A DNA stretch of 10,868 nt, from the NCBI GenBank assembly GCA_007123975.1, contig SLFZ01000009.1:1-10868 (forward strand). Reading direction: 5' to 3'. Source of the stretch: Candidatus Izemoplasma sp. (GTDB taxonomy: Bacteria; Bacillota_I; Bacilli_A; Izemoplasmatales; Izemoplasmataceae). Below the pieces are notes generated by a model that was not told the origin of the DNA, made no database searches, and saw nothing but the letters and a program-made list of their open reading frames with translations. This document shows positions 1-6,958 of this stretch, in pieces (position 1 is the stretch's first letter; the number at the start of each line of letters is the position of its first letter). The position numbers and the translations under genes are program-made.

Positions 1-308
1 GCCGCAAGCACAGGAATGAGAAAGCGTAGGGTCGTGGCCGAGGCTTCAATCCGTATGTGCGCAGATGATTTGGGAGATTGAATGCCGGTAACACGGTAGG
101 AATCGTCAAGAATTTCTATCGACGCACCAAGCGCACGCAACGCGTTGATGGTGTCCAAGATATCCTCGCAGTCGTGGCGGGGACCGATTGTGGAAATACC
201 ATCGGCAAAGGCGGCACAAAAAAGCGCCCGATGTAACAGGCTTTTGGATGGTGGGACACGCACGGTTCCGTGCATCGTTCCCGGCGTAATCTCGACGTGG
301 TAAGCCAC
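1..308 (-). CDS. aroA: 3-phosphoshikimate 1-carboxyvinyltransferase (EPSP synthase), N-terminal part, cut by window edge
   Basis: EPSP synthase joins PEP to shikimate-3-phosphate, the sixth step of the shikimate pathway (cytoplasm). Only the first 102 codons of about 430 are visible. Reading the minus strand from 308 gives an N-terminus with VPPSKSLLHRALF at about residues 18-30. It contains the Lys22-Ser23 and Arg27 expected of the substrate-binding SKSxxxR motif, with the same numbering as E. coli. A second conserved block, SATTLRFLIPVLA, lies at residues 90-102. The start is GTG at 308-306, because a clear AGGAGA site (minus strand, 320-315) lies 6 nt upstream and the family motif follows at the usual distance. 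The gene runs divergently from fhs. Oddity: the residue aligning with E. coli Gly96 appears to be alanine (Ala91). Family assignment is firm; the class of enzyme is inference from the N-terminus alone. Confidence 0.93.
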   Translation of the reverse strand, partial: MAYHVEITPGTMHGTVRVPPSKSLLHRALFCAAFADGISTIGPRHDCEDILDTINALRALGASIEILDDSYRVTGIQSPKSSAHIRIEASATTLRFLIPVLA

Positions 309-339
309 CGGATTTCTCCTCTCAATCAAGGATAGTCCC

Positions 340-368
340 ATTATACAATACAAGGGCTTTTTTCCCAA
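340..368 (-). promoter_or_regulatory. Putative sigma-A-type promoter of aroA
   Basis: On the minus strand a perfect TATAAT (345-340) is preceded, with a 17-nt spacer, by TTGGGA (368-363), which matches 4 of 6 bases of the -35 consensus. It points toward aroA, leaving a leader of roughly 25 nt before the GTG start. Assignment is by consensus only. Confidence 0.6.
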
Positions 369-378
369 TCCTCAAGTT

Positions 379-392
379 TGAAAGCGTTTACC
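379..392 (+). promoter_or_regulatory. cre-like operator (CcpA / LacI-family type) between aroA and fhs
   Basis: TGAAAGCGTTTACC matches 13 of 14 positions of the Bacillota catabolite-responsive element consensus TGWAANCGNTNWCA; only the last base differs. It lies between the two divergent promoters. Its 3' end is 8 nt upstream of the fhs -35, a position more usual for activation than for roadblock repression. A second copy of the 9-mer TTGAAAGCG (378-386 and 401-409) overlaps the fhs -35. No ccpA gene is in the window, so the identity of the binding protein is inference. Confidence 0.5.
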
Positions 393-400
393 ACTTTAGG

Positions 401-429
401 TTGAAAGCGGGCTTAAATTGTGTCATAAT
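401..429 (+). promoter_or_regulatory. Promoter of fhs with extended -10
   Basis: TTGAAA (401-406) and CATAAT (424-429) are each one base off consensus, 17 nt apart, and the -10 carries the TGn extension (TGT at 421-423). The predicted transcription start is near 436, giving a leader of about 43 nt. Because the -35 hexamer coincides with an in-frame TTG codon at 401, translation cannot begin there on this transcript. This supports the GTG start at 479. Confidence 0.75.
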
Positions 430-478
430 AAATAACTGGATAGTGAAAAAAACGAAACGATTGAATGGAGGACATTTC

Positions 479-2152
479 GTGGAAAACATCGATTTAAAGA
501 TTGCGCAACAAGCGAAAATGAAAAAAATCATCGACATTGCCAAATCGCTCGGTCTCTCACAAGAGGACATTGAGCTCTACGGCGACTACAAGGCAAAGAT
601 CAGCCTTGATGTGCAAAAGCGCCTCGCCGACAAAAAAGACGGCAAGGTCATCTTGGTCACCGCAATTAACCCAACGCCTGCTGGCGAAGGGAAATCAACG
701 ACCACCGTCGGGCTTGGTCAAGCGTTCACCAAGGTAGGAAAAGACGCCATCATCGCCCTTCGCGAACCGTCGTTTGGACCGGTCATGGGCGTCAAAGGCG
801 GCGCCGCCGGCGGCGGCCACGCCCAAGTCGTTCCAATGGAAGACTTGAACCTGCACTTCACCGGGGACATTCACGCGATCACGACGGCGAACAACGCCAT
901 CAGCGCGATGATTGACAACCACATCCACCAAGGCAATGACCTCAACATCGACCCGCGACGCATCAGCTGGAAGCGCGCCCTTGACATGAACGACCGCGCC
1001 TTGCGTCAAGTCGTCGTTGGCCTCGGTGGCATCGGCAACTCAATCCCTCGCGAAGACGGCTTTAACATCACCGTCGCCAGCGAAATCATGGCCGTGCTTT
1101 GCCTCGCCAAAGACTTGCATGACTTAAAGGCACGCGTCAAGCGCATCGTCATCGCCAACACCTACGACCGTAAGCCGGTCACCGTCGGCGACCTCGGAGC
1201 CGAAGGCGCTGTGACGTTGATTTTGAAAGACGCGATCAAGCCGAACTTGGTTCAAACCTTAGAAAACACCCCGGCCCTCGTGCACGGCGGTCCGTTTGCG
1301 AACATCGCCCACGGTTGTAACTCAATCATCGCCACCAACATGGGACGCAAGCTTGCGGACTACGTCATCACCGAAGCCGGATTCGGCGCCGACCTTGGGG
1401 CTGAGAAGTTCTTGAACATCAAAACCCGCCAAGCCGGGTTTGACCCGAGCGCCGTCGTCATCGTCGCCACCATCCGCGCCCTGAAGATGCACGGAGGCGT
1501 CAAAAAGTCCGATCTCGGCGAAGAAAACGTCGACGCCCTAAAACAAGGCATCGAAAACCTTGCCAAACACATCGAGACCGTGCAAAGCTTCAACTTGCCT
1601 TACATCGTCGCCATCAACCACTTCATCAACGACACCGACGCCGAAGTAGAAGCGCTCGAAGACTGGCTCAGCACCAACAACCACCCCTACGCCGTCTCCC
1701 AAGTGTGGGAAAAAGGTGGCGAAGGCGCCGTCGACCTTGCGAACAAGGTTATCGAAGCCATCGACAACAACCAAAAAACCTTCACCCGCACCTACGACGA
1801 AAGCGATCCGCTCGAAGTCAAGATCGAGAAAATCGCCAAAACCGTCTATGGCGCCAGCGGTGTGAGCTTTGCCAAACAAGCCCAAACCCAACTCAAGAAA
1901 TTTAAACGCGAAGGCTGGGACAAACTTCAAGTATGCATGGCGAAAACCCAGATGTCGCTGACGGACGACCCGAAAGTCTATGGTCGCCCACGCGATTTCG
2001 TGATCACCGTTCGCGAACTGCGCCCGTCAATCGGCGCTGGATTCATCGTTGCCCTTTGTGGTGAGATGATGACCATGCCGGGCCTTCCGAAAGTGCCCGC
2101 AGCGATGCAGATGGACATCGACGAGGACGGAAACGCCAAAGGATTGTTTTAA
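479..2152 (+). CDS. fhs: Formate-tetrahydrofolate ligase (formyl-THF synthetase)
   Basis: Fhs makes 10-formyl-THF from formate, THF and ATP in the cytoplasm, feeding purine synthesis and initiator-tRNA formylation. The product is 557 aa, the usual family length. A nucleotide-binding P-loop TPAGEGKST lies at residues 66-74. It is followed by the family-typical blocks EPSFGPVMGVKGGAAGGG and NNAISAMIDNHIHQGN, and the C-terminus ends in the usual GLF. The chosen start is GTG at 479: GGAGG at 467-471 lies 7 nt upstream, and the reading frame further upstream (to a TTG at 401) overlaps the promoter. It is transcribed alone from its own promoter and ends at a strong terminator at 2160. Codons are strongly C-ending, as in a well-expressed gene. 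A cre-like site upstream suggests carbon-source control (inference). Confidence 0.97.
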   Translation: MENIDLKIAQQAKMKKIIDIAKSLGLSQEDIELYGDYKAKISLDVQKRLADKKDGKVILVTAINPTPAGEGKSTTTVGLGQAFTKVGKDAIIALREPSFGPVMGVKGGAAGGGHAQVVPMEDLNLHFTGDIHAITTANNAISAMIDNHIHQGNDLNIDPRRISWKRALDMNDRALRQVVVGLGGIGNSIPREDGFNITVASEIMAVLCLAKDLHDLKARVKRIVIANTYDRKPVTVGDLGAEGAVTLILKDAIKPNLVQTLENTPALVHGGPFANIAHGCNSIIATNMGRKLADYVITEAGFGADLGAEKFLNIKTRQAGFDPSAVVIVATIRALKMHGGVKKSDLGEENVDALKQGIENLAKHIETVQSFNLPYIVAINHFINDTDAEVEALEDWLSTNNHPYAVSQVWEKGGEGAVDLANKVIEAIDNNQKTFTRTYDESDPLEVKIEKIAKTVYGASGVSFAKQAQTQLKKFKREGWDKLQVCMAKTQMSLTDDPKVYGRPRDFVITVRELRPSIGAGFIVALCGEMMTMPGLPKVPAAMQMDIDEDGNAKGLF

Positions 2153-2159
2153 CCTACCT

Positions 2160-2195
2160 AGGTGCGTATCCCCGATACGCACCTTTTTGCTTTTT
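2160..2195 (+). terminator. Rho-independent terminator after fhs
   Basis: A perfect 11-bp stem (2160-2170 with 2174-2184) closes a CCC loop and is followed by T5 and, after GC, another T5. It begins 7 nt after the fhs stop codon. The next gene's ribosome binding site starts only 9 nt after the second T-run, and I see no convincing promoter in between. Confidence 0.93.
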
Positions 2196-2217
2196 AGGAT
2201 AAAAAAGGAGCGAACCT

Positions 2218-3702
2218 ATGGAACTGTTTAAACGATTTAAAGCAATGCAAAAACACCAAAAAGCCTACCAATACGTCCTCACCATCGCCGGGTGGGACTC
2301 CAACACCGAAGCGCCAAAGAAATGCTTTCCTTACCGCGCCGACATGCTGGGCGTCATCAGCGGCGAACTCTTCAGCTTATCGACATCCAGCGAGTACCAA
2401 GACGTCGTCAACCAGCTGCTTGAAAAACAGCAAGAACTCAGCCCACGCGACCGCTTGGAAGTCATGGAAGCGAAGAAAACCCTCGACAAAATCGTCAACA
2501 TTCCCAAAGACGAGTACGTCGAATACACCAAACTCATCAACCTAAGCCAACGGGCTTGGGAAGACGCCAAGGCAAACGACGATTACGAAGCGTTTAAACC
2601 CTATCTCGAAAAAATCATCGCCGCGAAAAAACGGCACGTGGCCTACCGGACCGACCGCGCCGACAAGTACAACGTCTTGTTGGATGACTTCGAAGAGGGC
2701 ATGGACATGGAAAAGTACGACGCCTTCTTTGAGACGATAAAAAAAGACTTGGTTCCGTTCGTCAAAGACGTGCTCAAAAAGAAGCGAACACAACCCGCAT
2801 TCGCCACCGCAACCTACCCTCGCGATGGCCAAAAGCGTTTTGTTGAGTACATGATGAAAATCTTCGACTACGATTTTGACCGCGGCGTCCTCAAAGAAAG
2901 CGTGCATCCATTCACCTGGAGCACCCACACCCAGGACGTGCGTTTCACCGTGCGCTACTTAGAAGACCAACTGTTCTCAAGCATCTTCGCGGGCGCCCAC
3001 GAACTCGGCCACGCCATCTACGACCTTAACTTTGACCCCGAGCTCGATGAAACCAACCTTAACCACGGCGCGTCACACGGCATCCATGAATCGCAGTCGC
3101 GTTTTTATGAAAACATGGTCGCTCGCGCCAAGCCGTTTTGGAAAGCGAACCTAGAAGAACTTAAGCAGCAGTTCCCAGACCAACTCATAGGCGTTGACGT
3201 TGATGCTTTCTACCGAGCGGTGAACGCCGTCGATGAAACCTTTATCCGGGTTGAAGCCGACGAGCTGACCTATCCCATGCACATCCTCTTGCGCTACGAG
3301 ATCGAACGCGACATCTTTGAAGGCGACCTCGACGTGGAGCAGTTGCCCGAGGTCTGGAACCAAAAGATGAAACAATACCTGAACCTCACACCCGAGAAAA
3401 TGAGCGACGGTGTTTTGCAAGATGTGCACTGGAGCGCAGGGATGTTTGGCTACTTCCCAACCTACGCGCTAGGAAGCGCCTACGCCGCCCAAATCTATTA
3501 CACGATGAAAGAAGAACTCGATTTGGACGGCCTGCTTGAAAACAACGACATCAAAACCATCAACGCCTGGCTTAAAGAGAAAATTCACACACATGCCGCA
3601 ACGAAGAAGCCGCTTGAACTGCTTGAGATGGTCACCGGCGAAACGTTCAACCCGAGCTACTACGTTCGCTATTTGAAAGAGAAATATTCTGCGTTATACT
3701 AA
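2218..3702 (+). CDS. Metallocarboxypeptidase, M32 family (carboxypeptidase Taq type)
   Basis: M32 enzymes are cytoplasmic, metal-dependent carboxypeptidases that trim C-terminal residues, probably in peptide recycling. The product is 494 aa, close to the roughly 500 aa usual for the family (B. subtilis YpwA type). The zinc motif HELGH is at residues 261-265. HESQSR begins at 290, where Glu291 is expected to be the third metal ligand. The family motifs DVRFT (240-244) and GYFPTY (411-416) are also intact. No signal peptide is seen. ATG at 2218 is preceded by AAGGAG (2205-2210) at 7 nt. It is the first gene of the cluster running to 7590 and lies right behind the fhs terminator, so its transcription source is unclear. 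The family call is firm; the physiological substrate is unknown. Confidence 0.95.
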   Translation: MELFKRFKAMQKHQKAYQYVLTIAGWDSNTEAPKKCFPYRADMLGVISGELFSLSTSSEYQDVVNQLLEKQQELSPRDRLEVMEAKKTLDKIVNIPKDEYVEYTKLINLSQRAWEDAKANDDYEAFKPYLEKIIAAKKRHVAYRTDRADKYNVLLDDFEEGMDMEKYDAFFETIKKDLVPFVKDVLKKKRTQPAFATATYPRDGQKRFVEYMMKIFDYDFDRGVLKESVHPFTWSTHTQDVRFTVRYLEDQLFSSIFAGAHELGHAIYDLNFDPELDETNLNHGASHGIHESQSRFYENMVARAKPFWKANLEELKQQFPDQLIGVDVDAFYRAVNAVDETFIRVEADELTYPMHILLRYEIERDIFEGDLDVEQLPEVWNQKMKQYLNLTPEKMSDGVLQDVHWSAGMFGYFPTYALGSAYAAQIYYTMKEELDLDGLLENNDIKTINAWLKEKIHTHAATKKPLELLEMVTGETFNPSYYVRYLKEKYSALY

Positions 3703-3715
3703 AGGGGGACCCGCG

Positions 3716-4213
3716 ATGATTGATCACTACCACCACCACGCTGAGAAGATGTTGGCGCAAATGCCCAAAGGCGTCTTCATCACCGCCAAAGCCGGCGACA
3801 CCACAAACACGATGACGATTGCCTGGGGACACATCGGTGTCATTTGGGGCAAACCGATATTCATCGCTTACGTGCGGTATTCGCGCTACACGTACGATGT
3901 CTTAAACCAGGCCAAAGACTTTACCATCAACGTGCCCGCTGAAGGGGAACTAAAAGAAGCCCTATCCATTGCCGGCACGAAGTCGGGCCGCGACATCGAC
4001 AAGTACGCCGCCGCGAACCTCACGCTCGTGCCTGCACACGCCACGGACACGCCAATCATCAAAGAATGCCCGCTCAACTACGAATGCGTCATCCGTTACC
4101 GTCAGACGATGGAACCGGCGCTGATCGATGAAGACATCACCGCGCGGTACTATCCGAACCACGACACCCACATCATGTTCTTCGGGGAAATCGTACACAT
4201 AAGCCATGCATGA
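3716..4213 (+). CDS. Flavin-reductase-like, FMN-binding split-barrel protein
   Basis: The product is 165 aa and resembles the flavin reductase-like family (COG1853), which binds FMN and either reduces flavin with NAD(P)H or acts as a flavoredoxin-like electron carrier. The visible support is the N-terminal strand pattern, the block NTMTIAWG (residues 31-38) followed by GVIWGKP, and the RYSRYT block (54-59), where the family contacts the FMN phosphate. No signal peptide or membrane segment is seen. The N-terminus is His-rich (DHYHHH, residues 3-8), which is curious but of unknown meaning. The start has AAAGGGGG at 3701-3708, 7 nt upstream. It follows the M32 gene by 13 nt and overlaps the GNAT gene by 8 nt, so it is probably co-translated. 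The electron donor and partner cannot be told from the sequence. Confidence 0.85.
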   Translation: MIDHYHHHAEKMLAQMPKGVFITAKAGDTTNTMTIAWGHIGVIWGKPIFIAYVRYSRYTYDVLNQAKDFTINVPAEGELKEALSIAGTKSGRDIDKYAAANLTLVPAHATDTPIIKECPLNYECVIRYRQTMEPALIDEDITARYYPNHDTHIMFFGEIVHISHA

Positions 4214-4766
4214 CGTCGGCACTAAAACCTTGCGTGGTCAACGCGTCGTGCTAAGGCGCTTCACCCGCAACGACGCCGAGGCGATGTTCAAAAACTGGGC
4301 ATCCGACCCTCGCGTCACCGAAACCGTCACATGGCATCCCCATAAAGACGTGAATGAAACCAAGGAACTGCTTAAAATTTGGGTTAACGACTACAAAAAT
4401 CCATGGACTTATCGCTGGGCCATCGAAACCAACGAAGGAACGCTGATTGGTTCCATCGACTTCGTTGCGTTTAGCGAGGCTCACCTATCCGGTGAAGTCG
4501 GCTATTGCTTGGCCTATGATTACTGGAATCAAGGCTACGCCACCGAAGCGCTCAACCTGCTCATTGGCTTTATGTTTGAGGAGGTCGGTCTCAACCGGAT
4601 TGAGGCAAAATACCTGGTGGTCAACCCCGCCTCCAAGCGAGTCATGGAAAAAGTCGGCATGCAGTTTGAAGGCGTGCACCGACAAATGTATCGTATCAAA
4701 GGTCGCACCCACGACCTCGGTCGCTACGCGATCGTGAAAGACGATTACGAGAAAAACAGAAGATAA
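4206..4766 (+). CDS. GNAT-family N-acetyltransferase, RimJ/RimL-like
   Basis: The product is 186 aa with the Acetyltransf_3 (RimJ/RimL-like) layout. An N-terminal LRRFTRNDAEAMF block is followed by RWAIE and LIGSIDF strands, the acetyl-CoA pyrophosphate loop YWNQGYATEA (residues 106-115), and NPASKRVMEKVGM (140-152) near the CoA-binding C-terminal part. Such enzymes move acetyl from acetyl-CoA to an N-terminal amine or a small amine; the substrate here cannot be inferred. ATG at 4206 lies inside the end of the preceding gene (8-nt overlap) and has no good ribosome binding site of its own, so translational coupling is likely. It is followed after 11 nt by folD. No physical or known functional link to folate metabolism is evident beyond position. 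Confidence 0.9.
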   Translation: MHDVGTKTLRGQRVVLRRFTRNDAEAMFKNWASDPRVTETVTWHPHKDVNETKELLKIWVNDYKNPWTYRWAIETNEGTLIGSIDFVAFSEAHLSGEVGYCLAYDYWNQGYATEALNLLIGFMFEEVGLNRIEAKYLVVNPASKRVMEKVGMQFEGVHRQMYRIKGRTHDLGRYAIVKDDYEKNRR

Positions 4767-4777
4767 AGGAGAGAGTT

Positions 4778-5632
4778 ATGAGCAACGTAATTAGTGGAAA
4801 AGAACTGTCAAAAGAAATTCGCGCCAACGTCAAAGTCGAGGTCGAGAAACTCAAAGCAAAATACAACAAAGTGCCGCACCTCGTCGTCATCTTGGTCGGT
4901 GAAGACCCGGCAAGCCAGTCTTATGTCAAAGCCAAGGAACGCGCCTGCCATCGTGCCGGCATGAAAAGCACGCTTATTCTAAAGGACGAGTCAATCACCC
5001 AAGAAGAACTGCTCGGGTTGGTTCACGAGCTGAACGACGACGAAGACGTCCACGGCATCCTCGTCCAACTTCCGCTTCCCAACCACATTGACGAAAACCT
5101 CGTCATCGACGCCATCAAGCAAGAAAAAGACGTCGACGGCTTCCATCCCCTCAACGTCGCCGCTGTGCACCTTGGCACACCCGGCATTTTACCGGCCACA
5201 CCCAAAGGCATCATGACGATGCTGAAGAGCACCGGCGTTGAACTCAAAGGGAAAAAAGCCCTTGTGATCGGCCGCTCCAACATCGTTGGTAAGCCCGTGG
5301 CGATGCTTCTCTTAAAAGAACACGCCACCGTCACCATCGCCCATTCACGCACCCAAAACATGGCCGAACTCGCGCGCGAAGCCGATGTCTTGGTCGCCGC
5401 CGTCGGCCGCGCCCACATGGTCACAGGCGACATGATTAAAGAAGGCGCCGTCGTCATCGACGTGGGCGTCAACCGCTTAGACGACAAGCTCGTCGGCGAC
5501 GTCGACTTCGAAGCCGCCAAGGAAAAAGCCGCCTTCATCACCCCTGTACCCGGCGGCGTCGGACCGATGACGATTGCTTCACTGCTTGAAAACACCGTCG
5601 AATGCTTCTTGATGATTGAAGGAAACAAATAA
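4778..5632 (+). CDS. folD: Bifunctional methylene-THF dehydrogenase / methenyl-THF cyclohydrolase
   Basis: FolD interconverts 5,10-methylene-THF, 5,10-methenyl-THF and 10-formyl-THF with NADP(H), linking GlyA-derived one-carbon units to the formyl-THF pool. At 284 aa it has the standard bacterial length. Motifs in order are GEDPASQSYVKAKER (41-55), with the catalytic YxxxK pair Tyr49/Lys53, then GILVQLPLP and DVDGFHPLN. The Rossmann segment VIGRSNIVGKP follows, and near the end PVPGGVGPMT. ATG at 4778 has AAAGGAG (4765-4771) 6 nt upstream; that site overlaps the stop codon of the GNAT gene. PurB follows after 21 nt. All key residues appear intact. Confidence 0.98.
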   Translation: MSNVISGKELSKEIRANVKVEVEKLKAKYNKVPHLVVILVGEDPASQSYVKAKERACHRAGMKSTLILKDESITQEELLGLVHELNDDEDVHGILVQLPLPNHIDENLVIDAIKQEKDVDGFHPLNVAAVHLGTPGILPATPKGIMTMLKSTGVELKGKKALVIGRSNIVGKPVAMLLLKEHATVTIAHSRTQNMAELAREADVLVAAVGRAHMVTGDMIKEGAVVIDVGVNRLDDKLVGDVDFEAAKEKAAFITPVPGGVGPMTIASLLENTVECFLMIEGNK

Positions 5633-5653
5633 CCGCGTAAGAAGGTGACGCGC

Positions 5654-6958
5654 ATGATTGAACGCTATCGCCTACCCGAGATGACCGCGCTTTTTGAAGA
5701 AAAAGCGCGGTTTCAGGCGTTTTTGGATGTTGAAGTGGCCGCCGCTAAAGCGTTGGCTGACCTCGTCGTCATTCCCGCCGACGCCGCAAAAGCCATTGCG
5801 AGGAATGCGCGCGTTGACATCGGACGAATCCAAGAACTCGAAAAAGCGACCAAGCACGACGTGGTCGCCTTTACGCGTGCGGTGAGTGAACACGTAGGCG
5901 AACACGCCAAGTGGTTGCACTATGGCCTGACGAGCACCGATGTCGTCGACACGGCGCTGGCGATAATCCTGCGGAAGGCAACCGACATCATCAAGGCGAA
6001 AGCCACGCGTTACCAACACGCCCTTAAATCGCTTGCGCTTGCGCACCGCGAAACGCCATGCGTCGGCCGCACCCATGGCATCCACGCCGAAGTGACGTCC
6101 TTTGGACTGAAGTTCGCACGCTTTTACGATGCCTTCACGCGTCAGTTGACACGATTTGATGAGATGGCCAAGGCGATGGCGGTAGGGAAAGTCAGCGGCG
6201 CCGTTGGCACCCATGCGCACACCTCAGTCGAGTTTGAAAAACGCGTGTGCGATCAGCTCGGCCTCACGCCTGCGACGACCTCGTCGCAAGTCTTGGACCG
6301 CGATCGCCATGCGGATCTTCTTCATAGCCTTGCGATGATGGCAACGGAGCTCGAACGCGTCGCTTTAGAGATCCGGCATTTGCAGCGCACTGAGATCGGC
6401 GAAGTGAGCGAGCGCTTCGCCGCAGGCCAAAAAGGCTCTTCGGCGATGCCGCATAAGCAAAACCCGATCGCCTCAGAAAACATCGCCGGCTGTGCGCGGA
6501 TGATGCGCGGGTACGCGTCGATGGCGATGGAAAACATCGCCCTGTGGCACGAGCGTGACATCAGCCATTCGTCGGTTGAACGCGTGGCGATGCCCGATGC
6601 GTTTATGGTGCTCGATTACATGCTGGATCGTTTTGCGGGAATGCTGGAAACCCTCGTGGTGCATGAAGGGAAGATGCGTGAAAACATCGACCTAACCCGC
6701 GGCGGCATTTTCACCCAGCGTGTGTTGCACGCGATGATTGAAGCCGGCATGGATCGCAATGAAGCCTACGACATCGTGCAAAGCGCGGCCTTTGACGCAA
6801 ACGAAACCGGCATGCATTTGCGCGAAGCGTTGCATCAAAATGACAAGGTTTTGGCGGTGTTATCAAAAGAAGAAATCGGCGAGCTTTTTGATGTGATGTG
6901 GTTTTTGCGCCATATTGATGCCATCTACGACCGACTGTTTACGGAGGGATGGCGATGA
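5654..6958 (+). CDS. purB: Adenylosuccinate lyase
   Basis: PurB removes fumarate twice in purine synthesis, from SAICAR to give AICAR and from adenylosuccinate to give AMP. The AICAR transformylase step that follows uses 10-formyl-THF, linking it to fhs and folD. The product is 434 aa (B. subtilis about 431). Active-site histidines fall at His68 (KHDVV), His89 (HYGLTSTD) and His141 (GRTHG). The mobile signature loop SSAMPHKQNP starts at Ser262. These match B. subtilis numbering. I chose ATG 5654 (MIERY, the family's usual N-terminus) over an in-frame GTG at 5645, because AAGGTGA at 5642-5648 then sits 5 nt upstream. Its stop overlaps the next start by 4 nt (ATGA). The signature has Gln269 where B. 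subtilis has Arg; this position varies in the family. Confidence 0.97.
   Translation: MIERYRLPEMTALFEEKARFQAFLDVEVAAAKALADLVVIPADAAKAIARNARVDIGRIQELEKATKHDVVAFTRAVSEHVGEHAKWLHYGLTSTDVVDTALAIILRKATDIIKAKATRYQHALKSLALAHRETPCVGRTHGIHAEVTSFGLKFARFYDAFTRQLTRFDEMAKAMAVGKVSGAVGTHAHTSVEFEKRVCDQLGLTPATTSSQVLDRDRHADLLHSLAMMATELERVALEIRHLQRTEIGEVSERFAAGQKGSSAMPHKQNPIASENIAGCARMMRGYASMAMENIALWHERDISHSSVERVAMPDAFMVLDYMLDRFAGMLETLVVHEGKMRENIDLTRGGIFTQRVLHAMIEAGMDRNEAYDIVQSAAFDANETGMHLREALHQNDKVLAVLSKEEIGELFDVMWFLRHIDAIYDRLFTEGWR

Noticed and set aside
401..478. N-terminal extension of fhs from TTG 401
   Set aside because: The TTG is the promoter -35 hexamer, the predicted transcript starts near 436, and the GTG at 479 has a strong GGAGG and matches the family N-terminus.
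436..478. Tetrahydrofolate riboswitch ahead of fhs (also considered before folD and glyA)
   Set aside because: The leaders are only about 43 nt, 11 nt and within pyrR, respectively. None holds the conserved THF aptamer elements.
2218..4766. Peptidase, flavin-reductase and GNAT genes as a new defence or natural-product system
   Set aside because: Each belongs to a common housekeeping-type family, with no nuclease, helicase, toxin, precursor peptide or sensor gene nearby. Close spacing alone does not support such a claim.
5645..5653. GTG start for purB three codons upstream of ATG
   Set aside because: The GTG lies inside the ribosome binding site (AAGGTGA), and family members start MIERY.
5023..5655. 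210-aa open frame on the minus strand opposite folD
   Set aside because: It lies entirely antisense to an unmistakable folD. The protein is low-complexity and Ser/Thr/Met-rich, with no motif, so it is a by-product of folD codon bias.
5672..6220. 182-aa open frame on the minus strand opposite purB
   Set aside because: Antisense shadow of purB, with no recognisable family and no ribosome binding site context.
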